Source: Holophagales bacterium
GTDB lineage: Bacteria; Acidobacteriota; Thermoanaerobaculia; Multivoradales; Multivoraceae
NCBI GenBank assembly: GCA_009843505.1
Contig: VYDI01000029.1
Coordinates: 1 to 64,000, forward strand
DNA length: 64,000 nucleotides
Reading direction: 5' to 3'
The translations under genes and the position numbers were made by a program. This document shows, one piece after another, positions 39,668 through 46,665 of this stretch (position 1 is the stretch's first letter; every line of letters starts with the position of its first letter). Below the pieces are notes generated by a model. The model was given only the letters and a program-made list of their open reading frames with translations, did not search any database and was not told where the DNA came from.

Positions 39668-42298
39668 CTAATCCGACGCCTCGCCCACCCAGAACGGGCT
39701 CGACCAGGCCATGCTGCCGTCGATCTGACGCACCCGCAGGTAGTAGTAGTCGCCGGACTGGACCTCGCCCTGGTCGGTGAACGTGAACTCCTGGTCGAGG
39801 GACCGTCCCTCGGTCACGATCTGCGCGGAGAGGGCGTCGGTGTGCTCAAGCACATGGACCTCGCGGCGCTCGACCTGACCCTTCAGGTCGCCCAGGCGGA
39901 AGCGGACCGTGTTCGCGGGCAGTTCCTGGGGCACGCGGACATAGCCGCCCGAGCCGCGGGACTCGGTCGTGGTCTCCGTCTCGACGATGATCACGGTCTC
40001 CGGGCCGGCGCCTCGCAACTCCAGAAGCAGCGACTTCGGGCGGCCGCGGGTGGGGAAGTCGAAGTCGATCCGGTCGCGGTCTTCCGCGTTGCGGCTCGTC
40101 TGATAGGTCGCGGGCTGCGTGAACCACGGATCCTCGTAGTCAACCAGTGTCGCTCCGGAGACGTGGATCGCTCCCTTCCAGGGTCGCCCGCCGCGGGGAG
40201 GCGTGCGTTCGCCATGGATCTCGGTCGACGACTCGAAGGTGATCTGGACCCGCGCTTCCCCGGACAGTGCGCTCTCCAGGTACCTCCGTGTGTACGCGAT
40301 CGTGCCGTTCTTGATCACGTCGATCGCGTCGATCGGCGCCGTGCCGTGGACCCGGCAGTCGATCCGTCGGACCGTAGCGTCCTCCTGGCGGGTCCCCATG
40401 CGGGCGCCGTTGAGGGTCGCTTCGAGGATGATGCGCTCGCCGGTCGTCGAGTAGGCCGCCCGGTCGCGGAGCGCGCTGAAGATCGCGTCCGCGTTGTTCT
40501 CGGGCGCGTACACGGCCGCCAGACCGCCCAGTTGCCGGTTCCCGGCCCCGGAGTAACCGGGATGGCCGTTGTGGTTGTCGGAGGCGCCGATGAAGCCGAC
40601 CTCGAAGCCGTTCTGCAGGTACTTGTTGCCGAACCAGTCGAAGGTGCCATGGCCGGACTGGATCTCGACCAGCCGCCCCAGGTCGGGGTCGCTGTTCGTC
40701 CAGTCGCCGGGCTGGTGGGCGTGGGGGATGACCAGCACGTCGTCGGCGCTGTTCTGATCGCGCAGGCCGGCGTAGAGCTCGTCCAGCAGGGGAGCCTCCT
40801 GGTTCGGCACGCGGCTGCGACCGGGTGTGTCGCGGAAGAACACGTTGTGGTGGCCGCCGAGCGGCGAGCGCGAGGTCCACTCGAAGCCGAGGATCGTCGT
40901 GAACTCGCCTTCGATCCGGTACTCCTCGACCAGTTCCTGCAGCTTCCGCCACTCGCTGTCGTCCATCCAGATGTCGTGCTCGGAGAGGCTCAGGAAGTCC
41001 AGCCGGGCCACGTCGCGGCCGAAGCGGTAGTAGCCATCCGGCGAGCCCTGGCCTTCGGCAAAGGCGGTGTGGCCGTGCGTCTCGCCCCAGTAGACGCGGG
41101 CTTCGGGATCGTCCTCGACCCGGACGGGATTGCTGGTCGCCCGGATGGAGCCGTCCTCGTTCCGGACAGAGAAGCGGTAGACGCCGGGGTCGGCGAGAGT
41201 CACGTCCTCGAGCAGCGAGATCGCCGGGCTGCCGGCGGCGATCGTTCGGAAGGGCTCCCCGTCCAGCAGCACGTCGAGCGCGGGCATGACGCCGGACGAC
41301 AGGTTCTTCATCCGGTCCTCGGCCCGGAGCGCGAGGGTGAAGGGCTCGCCGGGCGCCACGATGGACGGGGCGACGGCGTTGACGTAGCGGACCTCCTCGC
41401 GGCCCAGGACCTCGAAGGAAGGCCAGGCCGGCCGGAACAGGTCGCCCGTTCCCTCGATGTCGGCGTAGACGTGCAGGATCACCTGGTCGTTGGAGGTCTC
41501 CTGCAGCGTGAAGCCGGGCCCGCCGCCAGAGGTGTCGCCATAGGTGATGGTGATCGTGTCGCCTGCTGCGAGAGCCGTGCCGCCGAGGCGAAACTGCAGC
41601 ACGGTCCGGGGCACGCCGGGGCGAACCTGGCCGCGTCCGCTGCTGAAGTGCATGCCGAACCATTCGCCCCAGGGTTCGCCGGAGGTCAGCGCCGCGTCCG
41701 GATTCGAACTCTCGACCGTGACGTAGTTCGGGCCCGCTGGATCCTCGGCCTGAATCCCTCCCCTCCGTGCAGCCCGCACCAGGATGCCGCCGCCCTCCGC
41801 CATGCCCAGCGAGCCCACGGTGTAGGTCTGCCGGATCGTGACCTGGTCGCCGGCGCGGAAAGGACCGGGCGGGTCGAGCGTCAGCGAGCCGAGGGCTCCC
41901 GGATGCTCGTCCTTGATCTGGAACTCCCGGGTGTAGAGCCGGATGAACTCCGAGACGCGCGGGACCGGAATCACCGCTCCGCCTCCGAGTCCCCGGAGCG
42001 AACGGTTCGCGTTGGCGAGGAGCTGAGGGAAGACGTCGGGTACCGGACCGCCGGTGAGTGAGTAGGCGTTCGCCCACTGCCAGAGGGTGTCGAGGCGGTT
42101 GCTCAGGATGGCGATGTCTTCGGTGCTTTCCGGAGCCTCGAGCTTGAGAGCTTCGACGCGCTGGCGGAGGTCCGCGGTCAGGTAATCGCCTGAGTCGCCG
42201 GTGGTGCAGCCTTGGGCGAGCAGGGCCAGGGCGACCAGGGCCAGGGCGAGCGGAGCGAGGAGTGCGGAGCGGGTTGCGAAGCGGCGTCGATTCAACAT
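39668..42298 (-). CDS. DUF3604 family lipoprotein
   Basis: 876 residues. Probable lipoprotein signal (LALLAQGC, Cys31; -2 Gln is unusual). DUF3604 core: YWGETHGHTAFAEGQGSPD, YYRFGRDVARLDFLSLSEHD, GFEWTSRSPLGGHHNVFFRD, IPHAHQPGDWTNSDPDLGRLVEIQSGHG and GFIGASDNHNGHPGYSGAG. These His/Asp blocks resemble the PHP phosphoesterase metal site, so a metal-dependent hydrolase is likely. The N-terminal ~330 residues and C-terminal ~200 residues are beta-rich and probably form accessory domains. The substrate is unknown. It faces the DJ-1 gene divergently with 89 nt between. Confidence 0.85.
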   Translation of the reverse strand: MLNRRRFATRSALLAPLALALVALALLAQGCTTGDSGDYLTADLRQRVEALKLEAPESTEDIAILSNRLDTLWQWANAYSLTGGPVPDVFPQLLANANRSLRGLGGGAVIPVPRVSEFIRLYTREFQIKDEHPGALGSLTLDPPGPFRAGDQVTIRQTYTVGSLGMAEGGGILVRAARRGGIQAEDPAGPNYVTVESSNPDAALTSGEPWGEWFGMHFSSGRGQVRPGVPRTVLQFRLGGTALAAGDTITITYGDTSGGGPGFTLQETSNDQVILHVYADIEGTGDLFRPAWPSFEVLGREEVRYVNAVAPSIVAPGEPFTLALRAEDRMKNLSSGVMPALDVLLDGEPFRTIAAGSPAISLLEDVTLADPGVYRFSVRNEDGSIRATSNPVRVEDDPEARVYWGETHGHTAFAEGQGSPDGYYRFGRDVARLDFLSLSEHDIWMDDSEWRKLQELVEEYRIEGEFTTILGFEWTSRSPLGGHHNVFFRDTPGRSRVPNQEAPLLDELYAGLRDQNSADDVLVIPHAHQPGDWTNSDPDLGRLVEIQSGHGTFDWFGNKYLQNGFEVGFIGASDNHNGHPGYSGAGNRQLGGLAAVYAPENNADAIFSALRDRAAYSTTGERIILEATLNGARMGTRQEDATVRRIDCRVHGTAPIDAIDVIKNGTIAYTRRYLESALSGEARVQITFESSTEIHGERTPPRGGRPWKGAIHVSGATLVDYEDPWFTQPATYQTSRNAEDRDRIDFDFPTRGRPKSLLLELRGAGPETVIIVETETTTESRGSGGYVRVPQELPANTVRFRLGDLKGQVERREVHVLEHTDALSAQIVTEGRSLDQEFTFTDQGEVQSGDYYYLRVRQIDGSMAWSSPFWVGEASD

Positions 42299-42387
42299 GG
42301 CGAACCCTCGCGGTTTGGCTGCCGGTCTCTCAGATTGGCGGGACTCTCCCCAGTACCATAGCGGGCCGAGATTCCTGGGAGATCCGC

Positions 42388-43176
42388 ATGACGAAACTTG
42401 CTTCAGCGTTCGCGACCGTTGTCGTCCTCGCGACCGTGTTCGCCATCCCGGCCGCGGGGCAGTCCGATGTCCCTTCCTACGATCCGCCGCTCGACATCGG
42501 GGTCGTCCTGTACGACGGCGCCGAACCGCTCGACGTCTTCGGACCGATCGAGATGTGGCTGAACGCGGGGCCGGGCCTGATCCGTGTCCACCTGATCGCG
42601 GACTCCGCCCGTCCGGTCGCTCTGACGACGACGACCTATCCGGCCGAGATGGCTCCGAAGGTCCAGGCCCAGTACGGCTACGACGACGCTCCGCCGCTCG
42701 ACGTGATCATGGTGCCGGGCGGTATCGGCACGCTCCGGGAAGTCGAGAACCAGCAACTGCTGGACTTCGTCGCTGAGCGCGCCGCCGAGGTCCAGCTCAC
42801 CACGTCCGTCTGCACCGGCTCCGCGATCCTCGCCAAGGCCGGCGTCCTCGACGGTCTGCCTGCGACGGGGAACAAGGCCTTCTTCAGCTACATCGCCGGT
42901 TTCGGTCCCGAGACCGAGTGGGTGGAGGAAGCGCGCTGGGTCGACGCCGGCCACGTGATGACCTCCTCCGGCGTTTCCGCCGGCATCGACATGAGCCTGG
43001 CCGTCGTCGCCCGCTTCTTCGGTCAGGACGCCGCGCGGATGCTGGCTCAGGCCACCGAGTACGAGTGGAATGAGGACGCCGGCCGGGATCCGTTCGTCGG
43101 GAACCTGGACTCGGCCATGCCGTACCTGGAACGCCTGGAGGCGGCGGTCGGAGAGTCGTCCGGTTCGGGCTTCTGA
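42388..43176 (+). CDS. Exported DJ-1/PfpI superfamily protein
   Basis: 262 residues from ATG at 42388. A Sec signal at 1-24 (AFATVVVLATVFAIPAAGQ) precedes a DJ-1/PfpI fold: DIGVVLYDGAEPLDVFGPIEMW, DVIMVPGGIGT and the nucleophile elbow TTSVCTGSAILAKAGVLDG (Cys about 152). GLPATGNKAF and VSAGIDMSLAVVARFFG are typical of the isonitrile-hydratase-like and AraC-associated PfpI branch. Most relatives are cytoplasmic; the signal peptide makes this one unusual. Probable role: a small-molecule hydratase or stress-related enzyme in the periplasm (inference). Confidence 0.8.
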   Translation: MTKLASAFATVVVLATVFAIPAAGQSDVPSYDPPLDIGVVLYDGAEPLDVFGPIEMWLNAGPGLIRVHLIADSARPVALTTTTYPAEMAPKVQAQYGYDDAPPLDVIMVPGGIGTLREVENQQLLDFVAERAAEVQLTTSVCTGSAILAKAGVLDGLPATGNKAFFSYIAGFGPETEWVEEARWVDAGHVMTSSGVSAGIDMSLAVVARFFGQDAARMLAQATEYEWNEDAGRDPFVGNLDSAMPYLERLEAAVGESSGSGF

Positions 43177-43203
43177 ACCCGGGCCCTGAACGGGGGAGTC
43201 GCG

Positions 43204-43839
43204 TCAGTTCTCGCCGTCGCCGCGCGTCATCGTGTCGACCGTGGTCGCGGCGCCCATGTGGCAGACGACGTTGGCCGCGGAGCGGAAGACGTCGGGCACG
43301 CGGTCGATCCCCAGCAGGATCGCGAGTCCCGCCAGGGGCACGCCCACCACGTCCAGGGCCGGCGCCAGCGACACGATGCTGGCGCTCGGCACCGGCGCGA
43401 CCGTCATCGCGGCGAGGAAGATCGCCAGCACCGCCGCGGCGATCATTGCCGCGTCGAGCGGCACCCCGTACATGGCGGCCAGGAAGACGAGCGACGCGCT
43501 CTGGAACAGCGCGCTGCCGGGACGGTTGATCGACGCCGCCAGCGGCAGGATCAGCGTGTACTTGCGCTCGGACAGGCCGAGCTTCTTCGCCTCCTGCAGC
43601 ATCATCGGCAGCGTCCCCACCGACGTTGTCGTGGTGAAGCCCACGGTGTACGTACCCACGGTTGCCGGGATGAAGCGCCAGGGCGGTACGCGGCCCAGGA
43701 ACCAGACCAGGGGCAGGAGAACGAGGCCCTTCAGGATGAAGAGGCCCACCACGACGGCGATGATGAAGACGGCGAGGTTCTGCAGCATCGCCGTGCCGGT
43801 CTTCGCGATGACCGGCGCCGCGAGGCCGAAGACGCCCAC
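43204..43839 (-). pseudogene. Dicarboxylate/amino acid:cation symporter (DAACS), 3' fragment cut by the prophage
   Basis: About 212 codons of the C-terminal half of a DAACS/GltP-type symporter: FIPATVGTYTVGFTTTTSVGTLPMM, NRPGSALFQSAS, VPSASIVSLAPALD and DVFRSAANVVCHMGAATTVD correspond to HP1/TM7, HP2 and TM8 of the family. Reading backwards, homology stops at 43839 where the prophage end begins, so the N-terminal half should lie beyond the other phage end. A GTG at 43839 could restart translation but would give a non-functional fragment. The interruption fixes the phage insertion point. Confidence 0.85.
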
Positions 43840-43882
43840 TGTTGAGTGTTGCGAGAAAGATCCGCGCCCGTGCTGCGAGAAA
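43840..43882 (-). repeat. Mu-like prophage terminus with two 12-bp repeat motifs
   Basis: The host/phage junction lies at 43839/43840, with terminal TGTTGAG. Two copies of TG(T/C)TGCGAGAAA follow at 43847-43858 and 43871-43882, spaced 24 bp start to start. Repeated motifs near the TG end are where MuA-type transposases bind. The 5-bp target duplication is probably CCCAC (43835-43839), to be matched at the far end. Confidence 0.6.
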
Positions 43883-43928
43883 CGGTGTGCAGCCCGTCCG
43901 CCGTCGTGCCGCCGTCAACACTCTGTTG

Positions 43929-43964
43929 GCGGAATCAAGCGGAACTAGGCGGAACCTCGTGGAA
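43929..43964. repeat. Four GCGGAA-type motifs at exact 10-bp spacing
   Basis: GCGGAA occurs at 43929, 43939 and 43949 and the variant GTGGAA at 43959, one helical turn apart. They lie between the phage terminus motifs and the last phage gene, so all would face the same side of the DNA, as expected for a cooperative protein-binding site. Non-coding. Confidence 0.45.
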
Positions 43965-43978
43965 CGCTCCGGGCGGTC

Positions 43979-44092
43979 CTACGGCACAAACTGGCAGTGC
44001 GAGATGCCCGCGCCGATGGCAACGGCGACGCAGATCGCGACGGCGATCACGAGGCCGTGCCAGCCGGAGCCGCGATGCGTGCCGTACCTCAC
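43979..44092 (-). CDS. 37-residue single-TM peptide, last phage gene
   Basis: GTG at 44092 overlaps the stop of the 432-residue gene (GTGA), the coupling style used all along this phage. After a basic N-terminus (RYGTHRGSGWHG) comes one membrane segment (LVIAVAICVAVAIGAGI) and a short CQFVP tail. It could be a holin-, spanin- or anchor-like peptide; nothing in the sequence decides this. No strong ribosome site, so it may be spurious. Confidence 0.35.
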   Translation of the reverse strand: MRYGTHRGSGWHGLVIAVAICVAVAIGAGISHCQFVP

Positions 44093-45387
44093 GGTGCCGG
44101 GTCGGGGAGCTCGCTGATGCGGTTTCGGACGCCGACCCACAGCTCGTAGAACTTGCCGCCCGGTCGCGCTCCGCCCGCGGCCCGCGCGACCCTGCGCTTG
44201 AGTGCTGGCGACGACTCGCCGGCGACGATCGCCTCGCGGATCAGGTTCCACTGGTCGATGTGGCGCTGGGACTTCGTCTTGACCTCGTGGAACTTGATCG
44301 CCGTGTCGATCATGGCGAGCAGCTTGGCGTCCGCATCGTCCACGTCGGGCGTCTCGGGCTGGGCTTCGCCGGCCTCCTCGGCTTCGACGGCGGCCGCAGC
44401 CTCAGCGGCCTGCTGGACGTCGATCTCGTCGTCGACCTGGTCGGCTTCGGCGGCCGGCAGCGGCTGTTCCTCTTCCGGTCCGGCTGCGGCAGCCTCGTCG
44501 AGCGCCTGCTGGGCGGCCTTGCGCGCGTCGATGACCCGCTGCGGGATGGCATCCCACAGCCCCTTGATGGCGGTGTGCCACCCCTCCTTGAGCGAGTCGT
44601 GGCCGCCAGCCTCGGTTGCCAGCAACGCCGCTGTCTGCCCCTCGTCCATCCAGTACTCGAACCAGTCGCGGTCGCCGAGCGTTCTCGATGTCCACGAGTT
44701 CATCAGCGTGTTGAACGGGTAGTGCGAGACCGCCTTCCATTCGGGTGTCTTCCACCACTCCTCGGCGGCGGCGGCCTCCGGGTGCAGCGTCTGGAACCGG
44801 TGCTTCACCGCCGAGTGCTCGTCGCCGCGGATGCCGCTCAGCACCCGGCGGAACTCCATGCGGCCCTTCGCTTCGAGCGCGCCCCAACACGGCAGGCCGT
44901 AGCGCTCCTTGATCGTGGCGATCGCCTCGTCGCCCCTGTAGTTGCCGCGAACGCGCCGACCGCTCATGTAGTAGATCTCGCCGATCAGCGTTTCCTGAAT
45001 CGGCCCCTTGATCGGCGATCCCCGGTTCCCGTCGCGCTCCTTCTCGTTCAGCAGCGCGTCGGTGTACTGCTTGTAGCCGCCCTCCTGGACGTAGAGCAGG
45101 TTGCTCCGGCCGCGATGCCAGGTGTCCCGCTCCTTCCAGGAGTCGTCGGCGAGCAGCTTCGCCCGGGCGGCTGCCTTCGCTTCGGCGAGGGCGCGTTCCT
45201 TGTCACGGATCGCGTCGAGCCGGACCCGGATGCGGTGCTTGGCGAGCGGCGCGCCCTCGATGCCGTCCTTGTCGAACTTCAGGGCGACGTGCATGTAAGC
45301 CTCGAGGCGGAGTTTGTCCATCCCGTCGTAGTGGGCCTCGTCGAAGCCCAGCGCGTCCGTCGCCTTCGGGTCGTTCGTCCAGGCCAT
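44089..45387 (-). CDS. Hypothetical phage protein with acidic Ala/Glu-rich segment
   Basis: 432 residues. The N-terminal ~260 residues are mixed alpha/beta and rich in Trp and Tyr (AWTNDPKATDALGF, EEWWKTPEWKAVSHYPFNTLMNSWTSRTLGDRDWFEYWMDEG). Residues ~280-345 form an Ala/Glu/Pro-rich, acidic, low-complexity linker. The C-terminal ~80 residues are helical and basic (KTKSQRHIDQWNLI; LKRRVARAAGG). No family recognised. Its start overlaps the stop of the previous gene (TGATG). Position after the fibre genes suggests a tail-tip, fibre-assembly or host-modifying protein. Confidence 0.6.
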   Translation of the reverse strand: MAWTNDPKATDALGFDEAHYDGMDKLRLEAYMHVALKFDKDGIEGAPLAKHRIRVRLDAIRDKERALAEAKAAARAKLLADDSWKERDTWHRGRSNLLYVQEGGYKQYTDALLNEKERDGNRGSPIKGPIQETLIGEIYYMSGRRVRGNYRGDEAIATIKERYGLPCWGALEAKGRMEFRRVLSGIRGDEHSAVKHRFQTLHPEAAAAEEWWKTPEWKAVSHYPFNTLMNSWTSRTLGDRDWFEYWMDEGQTAALLATEAGGHDSLKEGWHTAIKGLWDAIPQRVIDARKAAQQALDEAAAAGPEEEQPLPAAEADQVDDEIDVQQAAEAAAAVEAEEAGEAQPETPDVDDADAKLLAMIDTAIKFHEVKTKSQRHIDQWNLIREAIVAGESSPALKRRVARAAGGARPGGKFYELWVGVRNRISELPDPAP

Positions 45388-46028
45388 CAGGATGGGACTC
45401 CTTCAACGGTGAAGCCGAACGCTGCTGCGCTGTCTTCGCCAAGCAAGTAGAGGACTGTTCCGTCACCCGAACGGGAAGCAAGGACCGTCCCCGCCGGTCC
45501 GGTCAGATGCGCGGACTTCGACGGCAGCGGTGTGCTGGCAACGCCGAGCGAGGAGACTGGCACCTCAACAGAGAACTGCTCGGACACCAGGGCTTTCGCC
45601 GCGTCCGCGCCTGACCGCCCGGTGAAACGCAGGACGGGATACAGGTCGATGTCGGCCACCTTGATCTCCACCACGGCCTGATTGTTTTCCGAGCCGCCCG
45701 AACCCAGGCGCACCGGAGGAGGCGGGCCAAGATGGGCAGTGCCCGTGCGGGCGTAGTCCATCTCGCAGTGAATGCGCTCCTCGATCGCGTGAATGACCTC
45801 CGCGGGCGTCATGTCGATCACGTACAGCCAGACCCCCGTGTGCGCGAACTCGAGTCGCACCAGATCTCGCTCAGTCGTGTTCTTGCCGTCTGAAACTTTC
45901 CGGCGGTCCAGTGCCACCCTCTCGATCATGTTCACGCACAAGTACGTGTCGAGGAAGCTGGAGAGCTCAATCGTCGAATCCCTAGTAGGACCGGAACTTG
46001 CCCGGACGCTGAGAAATCGGTTGCTCAT
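45387..46028 (-). CDS. Hypothetical phage protein downstream of fibre genes
   Basis: 213 residues from ATG at 46028 (GGAAGGAT 5 nt upstream); 28 nt after the preceding gene. Blocks RVALDRRKVSDGKNTTERDLVRLEFAHTGVWLYVIDMTPAEVIHAIEERI at about 35-85 and a beta-rich C-terminal third (GTVLASRSGDGTVLYLLGEDS). No signal peptide or membrane segment, and no known family. Probably part of the fibre/adhesion cassette. Confidence 0.55.
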   Translation of the reverse strand: MSNRFLSVRASSGPTRDSTIELSSFLDTYLCVNMIERVALDRRKVSDGKNTTERDLVRLEFAHTGVWLYVIDMTPAEVIHAIEERIHCEMDYARTGTAHLGPPPPVRLGSGGSENNQAVVEIKVADIDLYPVLRFTGRSGADAAKALVSEQFSVEVPVSSLGVASTPLPSKSAHLTGPAGTVLASRSGDGTVLYLLGEDSAAAFGFTVEGVPS

Positions 46029-46056
46029 GTCTATCCTTCCGTCAGAGTGGCCGAGG

Positions 46057-46665
46057 CTACAGCTCGCTGGCCCCCAGCCAGTGTTTTCCGGTCTCGGTCG
46101 CGCCGCTCCACATCTTCGTGACCGGCGTGCTCCCAAGCCAGCCGATCACGTCCTCGGCTGGCGGAGCTGCGAAGGGGGACGTGCCCAGCCCATCCCAGAT
46201 AGTCAACTCGGCGTCGACGGCAGACTCGCCGTCGTTGACTGCACCGACGAAGGCATTCAGTATCCCGCCCGGAGTCCCTGCGGACAGGCCAAGGACCTCC
46301 CACAGGTACGGCTCCACATCGTCGTCTCCAACGTAGTCGTCGTCAAGCACCCAGGAGTGGGTCTTGTAGGTGACTCCGATCTTGCCGCCCGTGTTGAAAC
46401 TGGGGGACAAGTCCTGACTCGGGCCGCCGCCGAAGCCCGGCGCCGAGTTGCTGTCGGTGAAGTCCATACGGACTTGATGCGGAGAATCCGCGCTGCCGTC
46501 GAGCACGCGCATTGCCAGATTGGACCAGTACCTCGTGATGCTGATCCCCGATACCAAGAGCGCGGCGTCCACTTGCGGGCGCGAGCCCGCGGGCGGACGC
46601 CACACCAGTTGACTCGCCGACCGTGTGAGCCAACCTGCCGACAGCGGGATGGTCTGGTGCGCCAT
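46057..46665 (-). CDS. Hypothetical phage protein, fibre cassette
   Basis: 202 residues, starting directly after the stop of the long fibre gene. PLSAGWLTRSASQLVWRPPAGSRPQVDAALLVSGISI at the N-terminus, then Gly/Asp-rich loops (GFGGGPSQDLSPSFNTGG, DDDYVGDDDVEPYLWEVLG). Beta-rich and non-membrane. No recognised family; possible tail-fibre accessory or tip protein from position. Confidence 0.55.
   Translation of the reverse strand: MAHQTIPLSAGWLTRSASQLVWRPPAGSRPQVDAALLVSGISITRYWSNLAMRVLDGSADSPHQVRMDFTDSNSAPGFGGGPSQDLSPSFNTGGKIGVTYKTHSWVLDDDYVGDDDVEPYLWEVLGLSAGTPGGILNAFVGAVNDGESAVDAELTIWDGLGTSPFAAPPAEDVIGWLGSTPVTKMWSGATETGKHWLGASEL

Noticed and set aside
39521..42061. 846-codon plus-strand frame opposite the DUF3604 gene
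   Set aside because: Low-complexity translation with no family features; the minus strand has an intact DUF3604 protein with all its motifs.
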